From positions 62,001 through 126,000 of the forward strand of contig CBFFRP010000097.1 in assembly GCA_965644295.1 (NCBI GenBank): a stretch of DNA of 64,000 bases, written 5' to 3'. Position 1 is the stretch's first letter. The number at the start of each line of letters is the position of its first letter. The notes below the pieces were generated by a model. That model was not told the origin of the DNA. It saw only the letters and a list, made by a program, of their open reading frames with translations, and ran no database searches. The position numbers and the translations under genes were made by a program. Positions 34,170 through 47,822 of this stretch are shown here, in pieces. This DNA comes from Paraphysomonas bandaiensis. Taxonomy: Eukaryota > Chrysophyceae.

Positions 34170-35481
34170 TAAATAATTGTGTTGATCTATCACTTGTAGT
34201 ACTCCTGTATACTGCACGACATCAATAACATATATATGTTTGAAAATCAAAGTTCTGTAATACTATTAATAATGTGAATACTAAGGTTGCCAGGTTCCCT
34301 CTGGCCTTCATCCAGTAGTGTAAGATGTTGTTCCTCAAGGATGCCCATCATGCCACAATTACCAGTAGTAGTCGACCTACTATGGGTCTAGGGGTTTACG
34401 TTTCAATCTCAGTCATAAAGGGAGTAGTACCAGTCGAGTTGACTGGCGCTTCCCGACAGCTCGAAAAACTTTCGGCCAATGATTGCTGGTGGAGCATAAC
34501 ATTGTCACTAGTGTATAATAGTGTCGGTATCAGAATAATTTGATGCTCGTAAACTTTTATAATATAATATAATATTATTATGTCAAATATTATATTGCAT
34601 TCACTTTCTTATAATATAATTATGAAACTATATATATACTACTTCGCTGCTCTGTATTGTGTACTGCTAACGTTAGTACCTCACTTTTTATTAGTATTTT
34701 TAATTAAGTGATTACAATTAACAGCATCCACGCCTGACACACGTATTAGGTAGTTTATAGAATTGGATTAGCGAAGCATTACGTATAATAATAATTTAAC
34801 TAGTATCTTCAACGTGAAGAAGTAGTTTGAGTTTTTGTGATGCAATAGTACTTTCATATTACTGGAAAAACTGTGTCCTATTGACTTTTGCTCATTTTAT
34901 CAGTTATAATTGATCGTTAAAAGAAAAGTTAAATTAAGACTCTACCACATAAAGTAGAATATTATTGATATATATTGCTGACAGAATTTTGTCGTTTAGC
35001 ATTTTGTCGTTTTGCATAAATCTCATCACCAGCATAATTTTATCATTCTGATATAAACCACCGATAAAATTCTGTTTCTTCAATTGTCATGATACTTCAG
35101 CTTCACAGTTATATATTATAGCTACACGGTATTTTGACTACGTATTACCGTTTTTCACGTTGTATTAACTTGTTAACGAATAACACAGTTCTATCTTAGA
35201 GAAATATACAGCACACGTATTCCATGTTTCCATCAAAACACTTTGATGTTCCACAAAACTCGAAAACTCTGCTTGCAGTCCCTTTACAATACATCATCTG
35301 GGAAATTTCTACTAATGGTGAATACTTAAGTTTGAAAGTCCCGATAAGGTAGTTGAGCCGGAGTTCTCACATAGTAGCTCCAGGTTCATTCATACTCCAT
35401 GAAGTGATTTTACGCGTTGTAATGTGTCAGCACATTCGATAAACGTGCGTCTGTATCGCAATTTTAAAAGAAAACCACCAC
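34170..35481. other. Intergenic DNA, no gene seen
   Basis: AT-rich sequence with TATAATATAATATTA-like runs around 34558-34620 and TTTTGTCGTTT repeats near 34987-35012. No coding feature supported. Confidence 0.35.
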
Positions 35482-38400
35482 TTATTTAGAAATAGTTGCA
35501 CACAACTCTGACATGAATCCATTAAAATCTAAACGGAAAATAAACCCTCTGCTCTCTACTTTTCGCATTATTTGGAAAAGGTAAGAGACTTGCGCAAAGA
35601 AATCTTTCCTAAGTGCCTCTACCTCCTCCAATGGAATAGCTTCATCCCCCTCCTCATCGGCTACCTGATCCATTACTTGGGAAACGGCTAAATAACGCAG
35701 ACAAACTTGTATTACGCGCTCTATGCCGTCCTGCACTATGCTGTTGTCTATCATGGAGAGACGGGCTAGAGCAGAAAGAAAGTTGCGGTGCGCAGATAAT
35801 ACTTTCCTGAAGCTATCAGTAGACCTCAAAGTTGACAGCAGCGTAGTATACTCCGCATCAATGACATCCACCTATACAGCAGTCAGTAGCTGTTGCTGGC
35901 AACCAAAGGGAAATACACAAAAATGCATAAGTATATGACAATACCTGCAGATGAATGAGCAGGTTACTCAGAAAAAAGAGCATGGAGTGACGCAAGTGGC
36001 TCATCCGTGTGCCTCCACCCCCACGGCGCCGGCTTCGCCCCAAGCCAGAACCAGAAGTAACTACAGAGCGTCGCTCCATCACATACACCACAAGACGCAC
36101 CTACACACGCCAGCCTCACATATGATACGTACACAAATCGTACATACCTTTAAAAGCAGGGTGAACATGCTTCCATAGCATTTCATTGCGTCCGCATCAA
36201 AAATCGTACGAAATACAGTCGGAATAGTGAGCGCAGTCAAACGCAAGTTTAACCAGTATCTGTAGCGTGCGAGGGTATCTTCCAGTCGGGAAAAGAGCAG
36301 AGGATGTCGTGTAAGTATGTGCGCTGATGCAGCAGACCCACCACTACTACTACCTGGTGCACCTCGTCCTCTGAAGTCGACAGCAGATATGTCGATGTAG
36401 AATGAAGGCGGGGTGGAGTGTGGTAAGGTGCTACCCGATGCCACAGTCCCAACGAACCCACGCCCACCATGCAGCCGCATCTGGTTCTCCAATGTGACTG
36501 CTGTCTCTACGTCCCACCTGCTCATATCGTTAAAGAGACAACATAACACAACGTTTACATACGCGTGAGCCTCTGTGGCATTTCTGCCCTGCTCTCGAAG
36601 CACTCCCTTGATTTTGTGTACTACACCACTGGAGTTACTATCTTTCCCAGACCCTCTCGAGCCACCTACAGGCACCACTTCCCGGGAATACTCCACCTCC
36701 AGGGTTAGGGCAGAAGAAGCTCCCACCGCACGCCTTCTCGGATCATGTCTTGGAGAATCTTGCCATGCCTCGAACGAGCCCGTGTACAGCTGGATCTCCT
36801 CACAAACGAGAGTATTCACACTACCTAACCGCTCGTTCGTACTTCCGAATCCCAGAGAAATACTTCCACCCACACTTCGGTTACCGGAAACAACAGATGG
36901 TGACGGACAAACACGAACAAACACACGAGCAACCATCTCTATATCACCTACACCCCTGTAGCGACGGACTATGAATCGATAATTAGAACATGCCAGATAA
37001 GCAGATGCGATCGTACCATGGAAAGATACACCGACGGACACAGAACCTGGAATGTCAATGCCAAGTTCATGTTGATCGGTACCTGCGGCATCTCCCCCTG
37101 CTTTAGCTCCTCCATGTATTACCCAGGAGATTCCTCCGACCAAAACCTCTCCACCGGCCACTACAGCGGGTCCAGTGTACTCCGAGTTGGTTAGAGCATC
37201 CATGATTGGGTGACCGGGCACCAGAGTCGCCAACACACCAGTCCATCCGCATGTAAAATTTACCTTGGCGGTAAACCCCTTAGCCACATAGCGCTCATGA
37301 GCAAGCCAGACGCCTCCTGGATTGTGCTCGACTCTGTCAAGTGAGCCTATGGAGCAATCTTTTTCGGAATCATGCTGCATCGAATCTTGGTCTTCCATGT
37401 GCAGCATAGTAGCCCGCCAGTGGGCCTGTCTTGCTTTGGCTGGGTCTTCTGCTGCGCCACCTCCAATACGTACCGATGTACCTCTACCACCTTTTCCGAC
37501 TCTCCTAGCCCTAGCTGCACCAGAGAGGGAGATCTCTCCACCTGATACAGCTGCTGCGGAAAAGTCAGAGACCGCAAGACTATTTGCGATCAACCGCAAA
37601 GAAAACATCCCGCATAACGCCTCATCGTCAATATTCAATGCACGGGCAGTCTTTCGCATGACCTCAGACTGAAGGATCTTGTCAAGTTTATGCGATGACT
37701 CTCCTGGAGAAGGTAAGGGACCCTCCACTATAAGAAGAAGGTTGTCAAGTAAGGCCTGATACAGTTCCCCTTTGCCTAACAGAAAAGTGTTGCGCATTAC
37801 ATGAAGGTGCTGAAAGAAACCACCATGGCGCCGGTCTTTTAATTCTCTCCATAGCCGTTGCGAAGCGCGCTCATGAAGATCCTCCACCAATCCCTCATAC
37901 AGCTCCACAGCTAGGTCTGGCTTGCATAGAATCTCGTGCATGTGTTTCGTACATCGTTCTAGTATTTCTAAACCACGTTCCCCACTATTCTCCACAGACT
38001 CTGGCCAATAAGCGCTCTGCTCACTGATGGACCGCCTTGCGAATTCTTCAACGTCAAACCCGTCCACACCCCTTCCCTCTCCACCATCAGGCACTGTACA
38101 CGCATCCACTGACGTATTAGGAATCGAAATCGACGTGGAGTCCTTAGAAAGATTCTCATCCTGTTGGATATAAGGATTTTTCCCACCCAAATAAGATAGG
38201 ACTTCCACTTCCCCATCAGTAAGATAGGGGTCACTAGGCAACGCGCTTAACGAAGACCCAGAGACTGAACCCATTGTACTCTGCTGTAGTAGTTTCACCG
38301 CCTTGCCTGCAAATACTACCTTCGCTGCCAATCTGGGGGAAACGTGTGATTCCGGTACACATTCCAGTCGCAAGGTATAGGTGCCTGACCAGTCGAAGGT

Positions 38401-39175
38401 TCCGTCTGCCTCGGATGACGTAGACTTTGCCTGTATAAAGAACTCTGCACCAGGATCATGAAGAACCCCATGTAACATCCATCCTATTGTCTGCTTCAAG
38501 AACACTACCCGCACTCGCAAAATCATACTGTTATCATTATAGCAAAAACTTAAGGACATTAGAGTTCATGCGACCACAGACTCACCGCTGAACCACAGCA
38601 CTTACAACAGGTACCCCAGATCGTGCGGCCATTAGGTAGTCCAGTAGTTGGCACCCATGAACTCCACGCCGTTCAACTTCAACGCACATTGTATGTATTG
38701 CTGGTAGTGTGATCATATACTAATAACACTGGTCATGTCAAATGGTTAAAGCATAAAACACTAACTTTCTGCATGTGTTGTGCAATAAAACTCAGCGGAA
38801 CAGGGCCATCCGCAAGTATTTTGTTCTCTATTTCAGTTACGTCTTCAACATATTCCTCAATAACATCATTGATAGCTATACAAAATGCCGCTTTGTATGC
38901 ATGTAGTCCAGTTATTACATCTGCACCGCCCCAGCGCAATTCATGTGTTTGAATATACTGTGACAAGAAGTCATAAAACCATCCCAGATGCACGATACGG
39001 TTCACTTGTTCCTAAAATACTCTAGTAACAACACAAGTAGAGGATGTCAGCACATATAAACCTTCTCAGACTCAGTCAACAGATCAAAAGATTCATCGAC
39101 TGCATATGAACTTGAAGTCTTTTTAATAATATCACCTGTGAAACCAAGAAGACTGAGTATGATTTCATGTAGCAT
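35482..39175 (-). CDS. TUBGCP4: Gamma-tubulin complex component, GCP4 type
   Basis: A minus-strand gene of about six exons. Exon 1 starts MLHEIILSLLGFTGDI, as GCP4 does. The next two carry GLHAYKAAFCIAINDVIEEY and GVHGCQLLDYLMAARSGVP. The large exon (about 38530-36147) has WMLHGVLHDPGAEFFIQ, then FLLGKGELYQALLDNL. The C-terminal exons carry SHLRHSMLFFLSNLLIHLQ and VDVIDAEYTTLLSTLRST, the Spc97/Spc98 C-domain, ending RLDFNGFMSELCATISK. GCP4 is part of the gamma-tubulin ring complex that nucleates microtubules at organising centres. The protein is over 1000 residues, against about 667 in human. The extra length lies between the GELYQ region and the C-terminal domain, where a beta-rich insert (GGVWLAHERYVAKGFTAKVN...) is seen. 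GCP5 or another GCP is less likely given the N-terminal match. Confidence 0.88.
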
Positions 39176-39809
39176 TATGGTGATGATATGGTGTAGCCGG
39201 TGTGTAGGGGGGTGGTTAGGTAGATATATATGACTAGAGCTGATGCGAGGATATACAGTTCACAAGAGGTAAGTCTTAGTGATACATTGCTATTGTCACC
39301 CCAGCATAAAGAGAGTATAGTATGAACCTCAGAGGGGGGCGGAGATATAACTGAGATACGTATGAACACACCGCTCAACGAAATTCAAATAATGAAAATC
39401 ATGCATATGAATCACATCCCAAAATATACATACATACACACTGCACACTCTGCGTATATAACATACACACAGTATGTATACTCGTATGTACGTATGTACA
39501 GCGCAGAGGGAGAGTAGGTACGTAGGTACATAGGTACATAGGCACATAGGTACAACACATATAGTATACTGCTGTAGTTGTACAACAGGCACCAGACAGA
39601 GCATCATCAGTCACACATACCATACCATACCATACCATACCATGTATACCGTACAGGCATCTCGACACATTCATACAACCATACCATAAACTTCATATAG
39701 TAAGTCAATCAAAATAATTCAATTCACCCAAGTGAAGTGAAGTAAAGTAAAGTTATACGAAGTGAACTATTTTATCCAATCATTTGTCCTTCTGTGATAT
39801 CTCTTTATA
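39176..39809. promoter_or_regulatory. GCP4/SRP68 divergent promoter region with simple repeats
   Basis: This 634 bp gap contains ACATACACAC-rich sequence (39420-39470), a degenerate GGTACATA array (39516-39553), AGTATACTGCTGTAGTTG at 39562-39579 and a (CATAC)n pentanucleotide run at about 39618-39643. The CTGCTGTA element fits the motif seen upstream of other genes. Function is inferred. Confidence 0.4.
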
Positions 39810-41881
39810 ATGGAAGAAGAGTCCTCATCTAACCCTCGTATGGGGCATATAACTCTCCATATACATAAGACTATAACCACTTTACAAAATGAGAATGGTT
39901 TAAAGCACCATGATCACATGAGATACAGTAGTTTCTTAACTCGGAAATTACAGCGTGTACGTAAATCTATAGGGTTTACTTATGGTCGTGGAAAGGGATT
40001 TGAAAGTCGTGAAATTGTACCTGAAATCATTACAAGTGAAGCCTACTTGTTAGTCCCTTTACTGGCAGCTGAGAGGGCATGGAGCACAGCAGCAGCTAAG
40101 AAAGATGCCTTATCAAAGGTAGGGAAGATGAAACTGAAGCATACGGAGATGAGACGTCGGAGTAAAGCTGCAAAATGGGCGGAGACACTGGAGACCTTGT
40201 GTGCTGCTGTAGGGGATGCTCATACGGCATTAGAGGCCACTGCTTATGCAAGATGGATGGTAGGACAGGATCTTTTGGAACGAGAGCAGTGGACGGAGGC
40301 GATGAATAATTTTATTAAGGCGAAAGCGATTTATGCGGAACTGTGTACTGTAGGGACTGTGGATGAGCGTGATATATTCAATGAACGCCAGGGACAAGTG
40401 GAGCCTGCTATAAGATTTTGCAAGTATAATCTGAGTGGGAGTGGAGCAGGAGGTACGGGGGAGGAGGAAGAGACTGCACTTCTCTCTGTATTATCTTCAG
40501 ATCCCGACCTGCTTGAGAAGCTTGAGAGTATGCGTGCCCGCCAATCTGCTGAGCGGAGCCGTAGTGCAGATGGAGAAGATCTCTATGGCCCTCTTGGTAA
40601 CGTTGTATGGTGTGGTCGTCGGGTGGCTGTGCCTCCAGCTACATCTAATGCCTCTGGGTCTTCTGTTCATGCCCTTTGTGCGAAAGCCAAGTCTGCTCTG
40701 GACCTCTTCCGTGCACAGGACTCCACGAATAAGCAGCCCCAGACATATGCGCACTGCCTCTCTGCTCTGGACGACGCACGGGCTGGGGTACTCAAACTTC
40801 TATCCGGGGAAGTGGCGAATGATGGAGACTCATCCCGGAGTAAAGCTTCACTGCAACATCTTGAGGCCTATTTGCGTTTCACTCGCCTCTCTTGTCAGAG
40901 CGTCAAAGCGCTCAAGACTATTGAGGGACTGGATGAGAGTGCTGCACAGGAACGAGCTCACCTATATGAGCAACTGTTGGCAATCGTTCAAGAAATGAAA
41001 ACAGTTGTGGAAGGAGCAGCAGATGGGATAGGAGCGGCTGTACAGAGCACTGTGTCAGAGGCAGAGGAGGAGGAGGACGTCCTGAGACTGCAGCTAAAAG
41101 CTGATGAAGCTGTGTTCCGAACCCTCCGAGTTGTCCACCTCGCGGACTGCTATGCATCCTATGCTGGACAGAAGAAGGAAAACAGCCTCGCAGAAGGTCC
41201 AGGTGATGGCCTAGCACAGGCAGCGGCATTGTTGGAACACGCAGATGGGCTCTTGGGTTCCGTAGGTATGTGCACCAGTTTTAGTGACCTGTCATGTCTG
41301 ACCATCGCCTGCGTGATATTTGTGTAGTGTACAACTGCATGGACGACTATGCGGAGGCTGTGCGGCACTCAACTGGTGAATCTAGGCACTTGAAGGATTT
41401 ACAGGGTAAGGTGGCAGAACTAGAGAATCTTGTAGCTGGGGGAAGGAGTCGTATTGCAGCTTTGAACACCCTGCAAACAAGCGAAATGGGCAGTGGAAGG
41501 GACTCTGGGTGGATTGACTTAGAGGAGGCGTTCCTTGCATCATGTTCTCTGGAGGAATCAGAGGATAATAAAACCCTGAAAAAGGGTAAGAAGGACAAGA
41601 AAGGCAAGGCAAGCGTATCTGCTGCAGCCAGGGGGCTGCAAGGTGCCCACAATTCTGGTCTAGTGGTACAGAACATTCCGCCTGGATTTGCTCCAATACC
41701 GTGCAAGCCTGTGTTCTACGACATAGCGCTCAATTACCTCGAGGCCGACGCGGGAGACATATTAGACGTCAGGTGCGGATTTAAGCAGAAGAATGAAGCA
41801 GAATCAGATGGAGTGCAGACATCAGCGGGTTTGGTTGGAGCTGCTCAGAGTCTTTTTGGTTGGTTTAGTGGTGGCAAGTAG
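39810..41881 (+). CDS. SRP68: Signal recognition particle subunit SRP68
   Basis: Two exons, 39810-41265 and 41328-41881, joined by a 62 nt GT-AG intron (GTATGTGC to GTGTAG) that restores LLGSVVYNCMDDYAEAV. The N-terminal RNA-binding region has HDHMRYSSFLTRKLQRVRKS and GFTYGRGKGFESREI, diagnostic of SRP68. Later helices include EQWTEAMNNFIKAKAIYAEL. The C-terminal block FYDIALNYLEADAG to LFGWFSGGK corresponds to the conserved SRP68 tail that contacts SRP72. SRP68 binds 7S RNA in the S domain of the particle, which targets nascent secretory proteins to the ER. The length (about 669 residues) is close to human SRP68. It is transcribed away from GCP4. Confidence 0.93.
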
Positions 41882-42109
41882 TGTTTCAGTAGCTACAAGG
41901 AATATTCCTTTTTAATTAATGCACCAATTATATCTGAAACAATGGTAGAGCACGAAGTAAATGTTGTATTGTGAAACAATTTCCCCGCTATAATACCAAT
42001 GTGCCTACCATACGCTTTTCGCATCATAACTCAGATAGAGCACTCAACGGTTTTGATATGTGGACAGGAGTCAAAAGTCCATCATCCAAGTAGCTAACAG
42101 TATGTAGCA
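41882..42109. other. SRP68 3' flank
   Basis: A short AT-rich stretch before the hAT-like terminus. It ends with GTATGTAG (42102-42109), the proposed left target duplication. Confidence 0.35.
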
Positions 42110-43747
42110 GGGCTGCGTAACAATTAAAATTGTCAATTATTGAAATCGAAATAATTGAGATAACATTTTATAACAATTGCAATTATAATTGACTACTACG
42201 ACCTGCTTTAATTCAATTAATTGATACCATCAATTATTTAATACTTAATACCATCAATTTGAGTATAATAGTTACAATCGTAAGCGGTACAACTAGTTCA
42301 ATGTTCGAACTTACTCTACAGGACTTTCAACATGTATGTGTTCAAATTTCTAATATTTGTTCATTTTAAAACTGAGAGACGGAATATACAATTTGTTGGG
42401 CTACTTGAACAAAACACATGAATTTTCTGTTTTGTTGTTGTTTAGGAGTACTTTTATTTGGGGTGCAGGTTAAAGATGAAGCTCGGACATAGATTTTTGC
42501 TGTTGAATTACGTGGTGACTATATATGTTTGGTGAATACAGTTGTTTGATATGATTTCAACGCAACTTATTTTTTTCAGTGAGGCAATCCCAAAGTGGTA
42601 CTTTTTGAATAAGTAATTCATGGGCAGTGCTATTGTCAAATTAAAAACTATCTATTATTCCTTCATTTCAAATATAAGTGTTTACTCTAAAATGAGATAT
42701 AGTGTGTGACATGTATTGGTAGCTATCATGAATATTATTGTTATATATGGGCATTCATTTCTGGTGGAACTCTAGTAAGCACCTCCGGAAAGTTCACTTA
42801 TGCGCAGTAAATTTATCAAGAAGATACAAAAAGCTGGGGTTCCACATTTGCAATGATTGATCGCTATTAGCTTCTATCTGACCACTTTCAACCATGCGAG
42901 TTTGGTGCTGACGTGTTAAGTCTTATTCCAAGTGAAGCTAATTATAAAATAGCAAATCATGAAGTAGGCACCTCTACTGGCATCACTTATTAGTTGTAAC
43001 CGTAAGCTTCCTAATATTTAATATGAAAATGAACATGCCAGGCTGGTTAAAATAAGGACGACTTAATATCCTTTCAATGTGTACCAATATACAATTACAG
43101 AAGAGGAAGGCAAACATCAGCTAATTCTCTACAACGTTCATACATTGTTTGACGACCTCATCACAAGACCCACCACTGTCGGGCGTCATCTGGGCGAAAA
43201 TACTACGCAGCTCCATTTGCATAATGCCACTATCAGTAAGAGGTTAAAAGATTATTTATTAGTAGAGCAAAGATTGTTTTGAGCAAAAGTATGGCTCCTC
43301 GGTATTTAGCTCTTCATGTTATTAATTATTACGCATGAATCGTCGCATCTATAATGAAATGACAGTTGAGTGAGTTATACATTTTCAGCAATTAAATTGC
43401 AATAATTAGTTATAGCTCGCGCAATTATAATTGCAATTATTAGGATTCAGCTTATTCAAGATTGTATCTGTGAGTTAAAATGTTCAATGAAACATAATAT
43501 CATGAACTGAATTAGAGAGAGTATCTGTTGAAGATACATGATCGTCATCATAACGTCGTCATTATTGTCTAAAAGTAACTGAGTACTCACTACAAGCACG
43601 AATAGCATCTTCAACCGTACTTGCATTTCACAGAGTGGAGTGTGTAGTACTACTATTGTAAAACTAAGTGGAGTATGTAGTTCAGTATGGATCAATAAAA
43701 TGCTATGCAATTAATTGGGACAACGAATATTATAATTGGCTACAACC

Positions 43748-44041
43748 TGTTGAGAAATGCTCATTTTACACTAGATCACAGAGAGAATTTGTCGTAAGAC
43801 TAGATAGATTTATTAGTATCGTTTACACGAAGTTGTGATAACCACCACTAACTCATTATAATCCCTGCATAATATCCTACATATGCGAACCTCTCGTTAC
43901 TGAACATATCTTGAACGATCAAACTATTTCAGTTTCTCAATATCATCACAGCATTTGTACATCACTATATTTCACTGTATTCTCGTACATTGTCTTGAAG
44001 TGACATACTGTATATACTAGAATAAGATCCATATTCTAATA
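43748..44041 (-). repeat. Copia element 2, 3' LTR
   Basis: A 294 bp LTR matching 48961-49254 at a constant offset, with no difference seen by eye. Confidence 0.92.
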
Positions 44042-44220
44042 CTCCCACTCAATGTAGAATGCAGTGAGATAAAACAACAGTGATCACAATAATCTGATAA
44101 TGCTATGACTATCTAGTCCCATAGGTAAAAACAGATGTGAAATCTTTTAAAGATACATATATATCTAGCAGTCAACTAGATATACAGTTATGTGGGATTT
44201 TCACCCACTAAAACACACCT

Positions 44221-47200
44221 TTAACCTCTTCGGGGTCGTTTCTTCTGCTGCTCCTCCACACTGTTAGACACACTCCTCTTAACCCCGGTAATCGTTTTCT
44301 CATGACGGCTGAAGATCTTCGTGGACAACGCCTTTGTAAAAATATCGGCCGCCATATCATCCGTAGATACATGAATCAACTTTGCTGTAGGAAATTTTCC
44401 ATTAACATGTTCTCTTATCCAGTGATACTTGATGTCAATATGCTTCGACCTCTTATGATACACTGGATTCTCTGAAAGATCCTTTGCACTCTTACTATCC
44501 ATAAAGAATGGAGTCGGCTTCGCTACCAAGAGTCCGAGCTCCTTGAACACCCCCCGAAGCCACACCAGTTCTTGCAAAGCCGCATACTCCGCCATATACT
44601 CAGATTCCATGCTCGAAGTCGCAACTGTGGTCTGAAGCTTGGACTGCCAGGCCAAAGCGCCCGCACATAGAAGCACGATGTATCCCGTTGTGGACCGCCT
44701 AGTCATCCTATCACCAGCCCAGTCTGAATCACTGAATACATGTAAATCAAACTCACTCCCACTGAATCTGATTCCCTTATCAACTGTACCACGTAAATAT
44801 TTCAACAAATGAATAGCTAATCTGCAAGTCGCATATGTTGGAGAAGTACTAAATCGAGCCAATAACCCCACAGCGTAAGCCAGATCAGGTCTAGTGTGAA
44901 TCGCCAAATGCAACACCGCTCCAATAATTCCTCTATACGGAAATGATTCGACCCACTGCTTCTGCTCCTCTGTCAGCTCACGTTGCTCTGCCAACAAATC
45001 CTGAACATTGGTAGGTAGTGGAGTCTCCTTATTCTTACTGCTCTTCCCCATAAACGAATCGAATTTCTTTACAATATTCTTGGCATATTCCGATTGATCT
45101 AACATGTACCAGTCCTCTCCTCTCGTGATTCTGATATTCAGAAACCGTTTGCACACACCCAGATCGTGCATTTCAAACGTTTCGCAGAACCTACGTTTAA
45201 CACTTTCTAAGTAGGTGAGATCAGCAGATGCAATGATAATATCATCAACATATATCAGCAATAAGTGCAATTGACCATTACTCCATCGCATATACAAGCA
45301 TGTATCTAAAATGCAAGCAGTAAAATGTAACGATTTGATAAACTTGTCAATATGCTTGTTCCACTGCCTTGGTGATGACCGCAAACCATATAAGGCCTTG
45401 ATCAATTGAAAACACCACCCCGCTGGCAACTCTTCATCAGGTGGAGGTGCCATATACACATCCTCCTCAAGATCGGCATAACAAAACGCTGATGATACGT
45501 CCAACTGATGTACATGCATATGAAACATAAAGGCAATTGCAAGCACCAGTCGAATGGTTATTCCTTTGACCACTGGAGCAAACGTGGACTGCTCCTCCTC
45601 CGTTTTTTCTTGTAAATTTCCTAATGCAACCAGCCGCGCCTTATACTTGACTACATTCCCCAGAAGGTCTCTCTTCACCGTGTGAACATACTTTGCTCGC
45701 ACCAACTTCACTCCCCGTGGAGTCCGCACAATCTTTAAGACACGTCTCTTCAGTAGTGAGGTCTTCTCCACCTTCCGAGCTTCTCGCCACTTCATGTACT
45801 GTGGAGATCTCTCCGCTTCAGCATAGGAGTCTGGTATCTTAAAGTCATCATGTTGAAACTCTGCATGTTTAAAGTTAACAGTGCATGCATCTGGCACCTC
45901 AACCATATTTATTTCTCCTAACACCGATGCGTTCGCCAACCTACGCTGTAGCCGTTTCCGCCGTACACGACCATCACCATCTAGTTCAATAGGTCGTCTA
46001 GAAGATATATACGAACCCATACCTTGCTCATCCTGAGCCCGCAAATCTTGCGGTGTGGGAGGAGCCCCGCTCGCATCCCCAGACCCACGGTCTGTCAAGG
46101 TCTGCAACCTCACGACTGTCTGTTGACAGGTTGGGTCAGGACTCTCCTGGAACCCTCCAGGTCTTCCCTGGTCCAGCTCCCTGGCTGGCGTAGTACTCAG
46201 GGCGTCCCCCTTTCCTATGTACCCGGTATTCCCGGGGGTTTCTGCAGTCATACGCACCACGTCTTCGACGTGTATAGGCACCCGGTGCTCTATATGCTCG
46301 CGACCTGCAGTAACAAGTGAACGGTATGCTACAATCACACCCTTACGTTCTACAACTCTTGTTGTCTTATACAGAAGTCCGTCCTCATCATCAATATGAT
46401 ACGTTCCTTCTAAGCTGACATAGTCGGATGCAAGCTTGGGTCCAGCGGCCTCCCGCACTCGAAGAGCATCAATCTCTGCGAAATACTTCTCTGATCGTGA
46501 TGGCGTTGACTCATCAGTCAATATATGGACTGTAGTCACCACCTTGTTTGATTCAGGAAGATATACATGGTATCCTACCTTCTCATCAGAGTAACCCATT
46601 AAATATCCAACTAGAGCCTTATCCTCCCAATCCTTTCGTCGATCCGCCTTCGGTGAAAGAACATAAGTTCGACACCCCCATACCCTAAGATATCTCAAAT
46701 TTGGAGGCTCACCCGTTAGAAACTCTATAGGAGACATATACCCTTTATCTGTTTTCGTTGGCAATCGAATCAAAATATATCTGGCTGCCATGTATGCATC
46801 CAGCCAAAATTGCGGTGGCAGTCCAGATTGGATTAGCATTGCAAGAGTCATCTCTCCAGCAGTTCTGAACTTCCTCTCCTCTATGGCATTCATTTCTGGA
46901 GAGTCTGTTGAGCTCCACGTATGTTGATAGCACTCCTGTGTCCTAAGATACTGACGCAGCTCTTCACTGATTAACTCTCTTGCACCATCTGCATGATAGT
47001 GCTCCATCTTGAGCTTGTACCTTCTAACATCTCCTCTAAATAGCTCTTTGAAGACTTCTAAGATCGCTTCCCCAGTTCTGTGGACTAAACCCGTCGCCCA
47101 GAACATTTTGCTGGCATGATGCGTTATCTTTAACACATACCTCTCACCTCCTCTAGCAGGACAATTTAAGTACACAGCGATATCTGCTGAAAAATTCGGT

Positions 47201-47822
47201 CTAACGGAATTCTCGTCCTTCGTTCGGAAGCTGACTCGGGTTATCTTAGACCTGGCACACACATCACACAAACACTGATTTTTGTGTACCTTGGCTGTGA
47301 GGTGTTTCCGTTTCAACCCTGTACCCATGATGAGCATCCTCTTATGTGCCTCTACTAAAGCATGTTTGTTGAAGTGACCCGCTCTCCGATGCAGCAACTC
47401 CAGCTCGTCCTCACCAGTCCTATCGCTAAGATTTACTTCACAATTACTCGGTGTAGACACATCTGGAAGCTCCAACAGCTGCTGAGTTGGAACTGCAGTC
47501 ATTCCATTCTTCATGGGTCCCTCCAGTACCAGTTCACCAGTATTACAGTCATAAATTTGGATCCCATACCACACCGTGAATCGATAGCCCATTTCGTTCA
47601 GCTTACGTCCGGAGCACAGGCATCGATTGATCTGATCTGAAATTTCTATGTCTCTCCATGCTCCACGGGAACCCACACTTGTGATATGAATCTCTGATCC
47701 CTTCTTAGAGCCGTTTATTATCACCTTTGATGTATTCATATGAGTGTCAAGCATGGTCACATCATTCATCAAGAACATTGATGATGAACAGCAGGTGTCA
47801 ATATATGTATAATGTCATCATT
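44221..47822 (-). CDS. Copia Pol (protease to RNase H), in the -1 frame relative to Gag
   Basis: The open frame begins just after a TGA at about 47823-47825, upstream of the first Met at 47778. It reads YIDTCCSSSM, the protease active-site region, where the usual D-S/T-G is D-T-C. Integrase follows (HRRAGHFNKHALVEAH, CLCDVCARSKITR; catalytic residues in NFSADIAVY, YHADGAREL and NAIEERKF), then RT (LLIYVDDIIIASAD) and RNase H (FSDSDWAGDRM, SMESEYMAEY, MDSKSAKDL). About 1200 residues with no internal stop. Expression needs a -1 shift from Gag, or the frame is broken by mutation. The Gly-to-Cys change in the protease would be expected to impair catalysis. Confidence 0.9.

Noticed and set aside
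43079-43282. Short plus-strand frame as a hAT transposase fragment
   Set aside because: The DNA is conserved with the 28.9 kb copy, but the translated frame is not, and no dimerisation or catalytic motif is visible.
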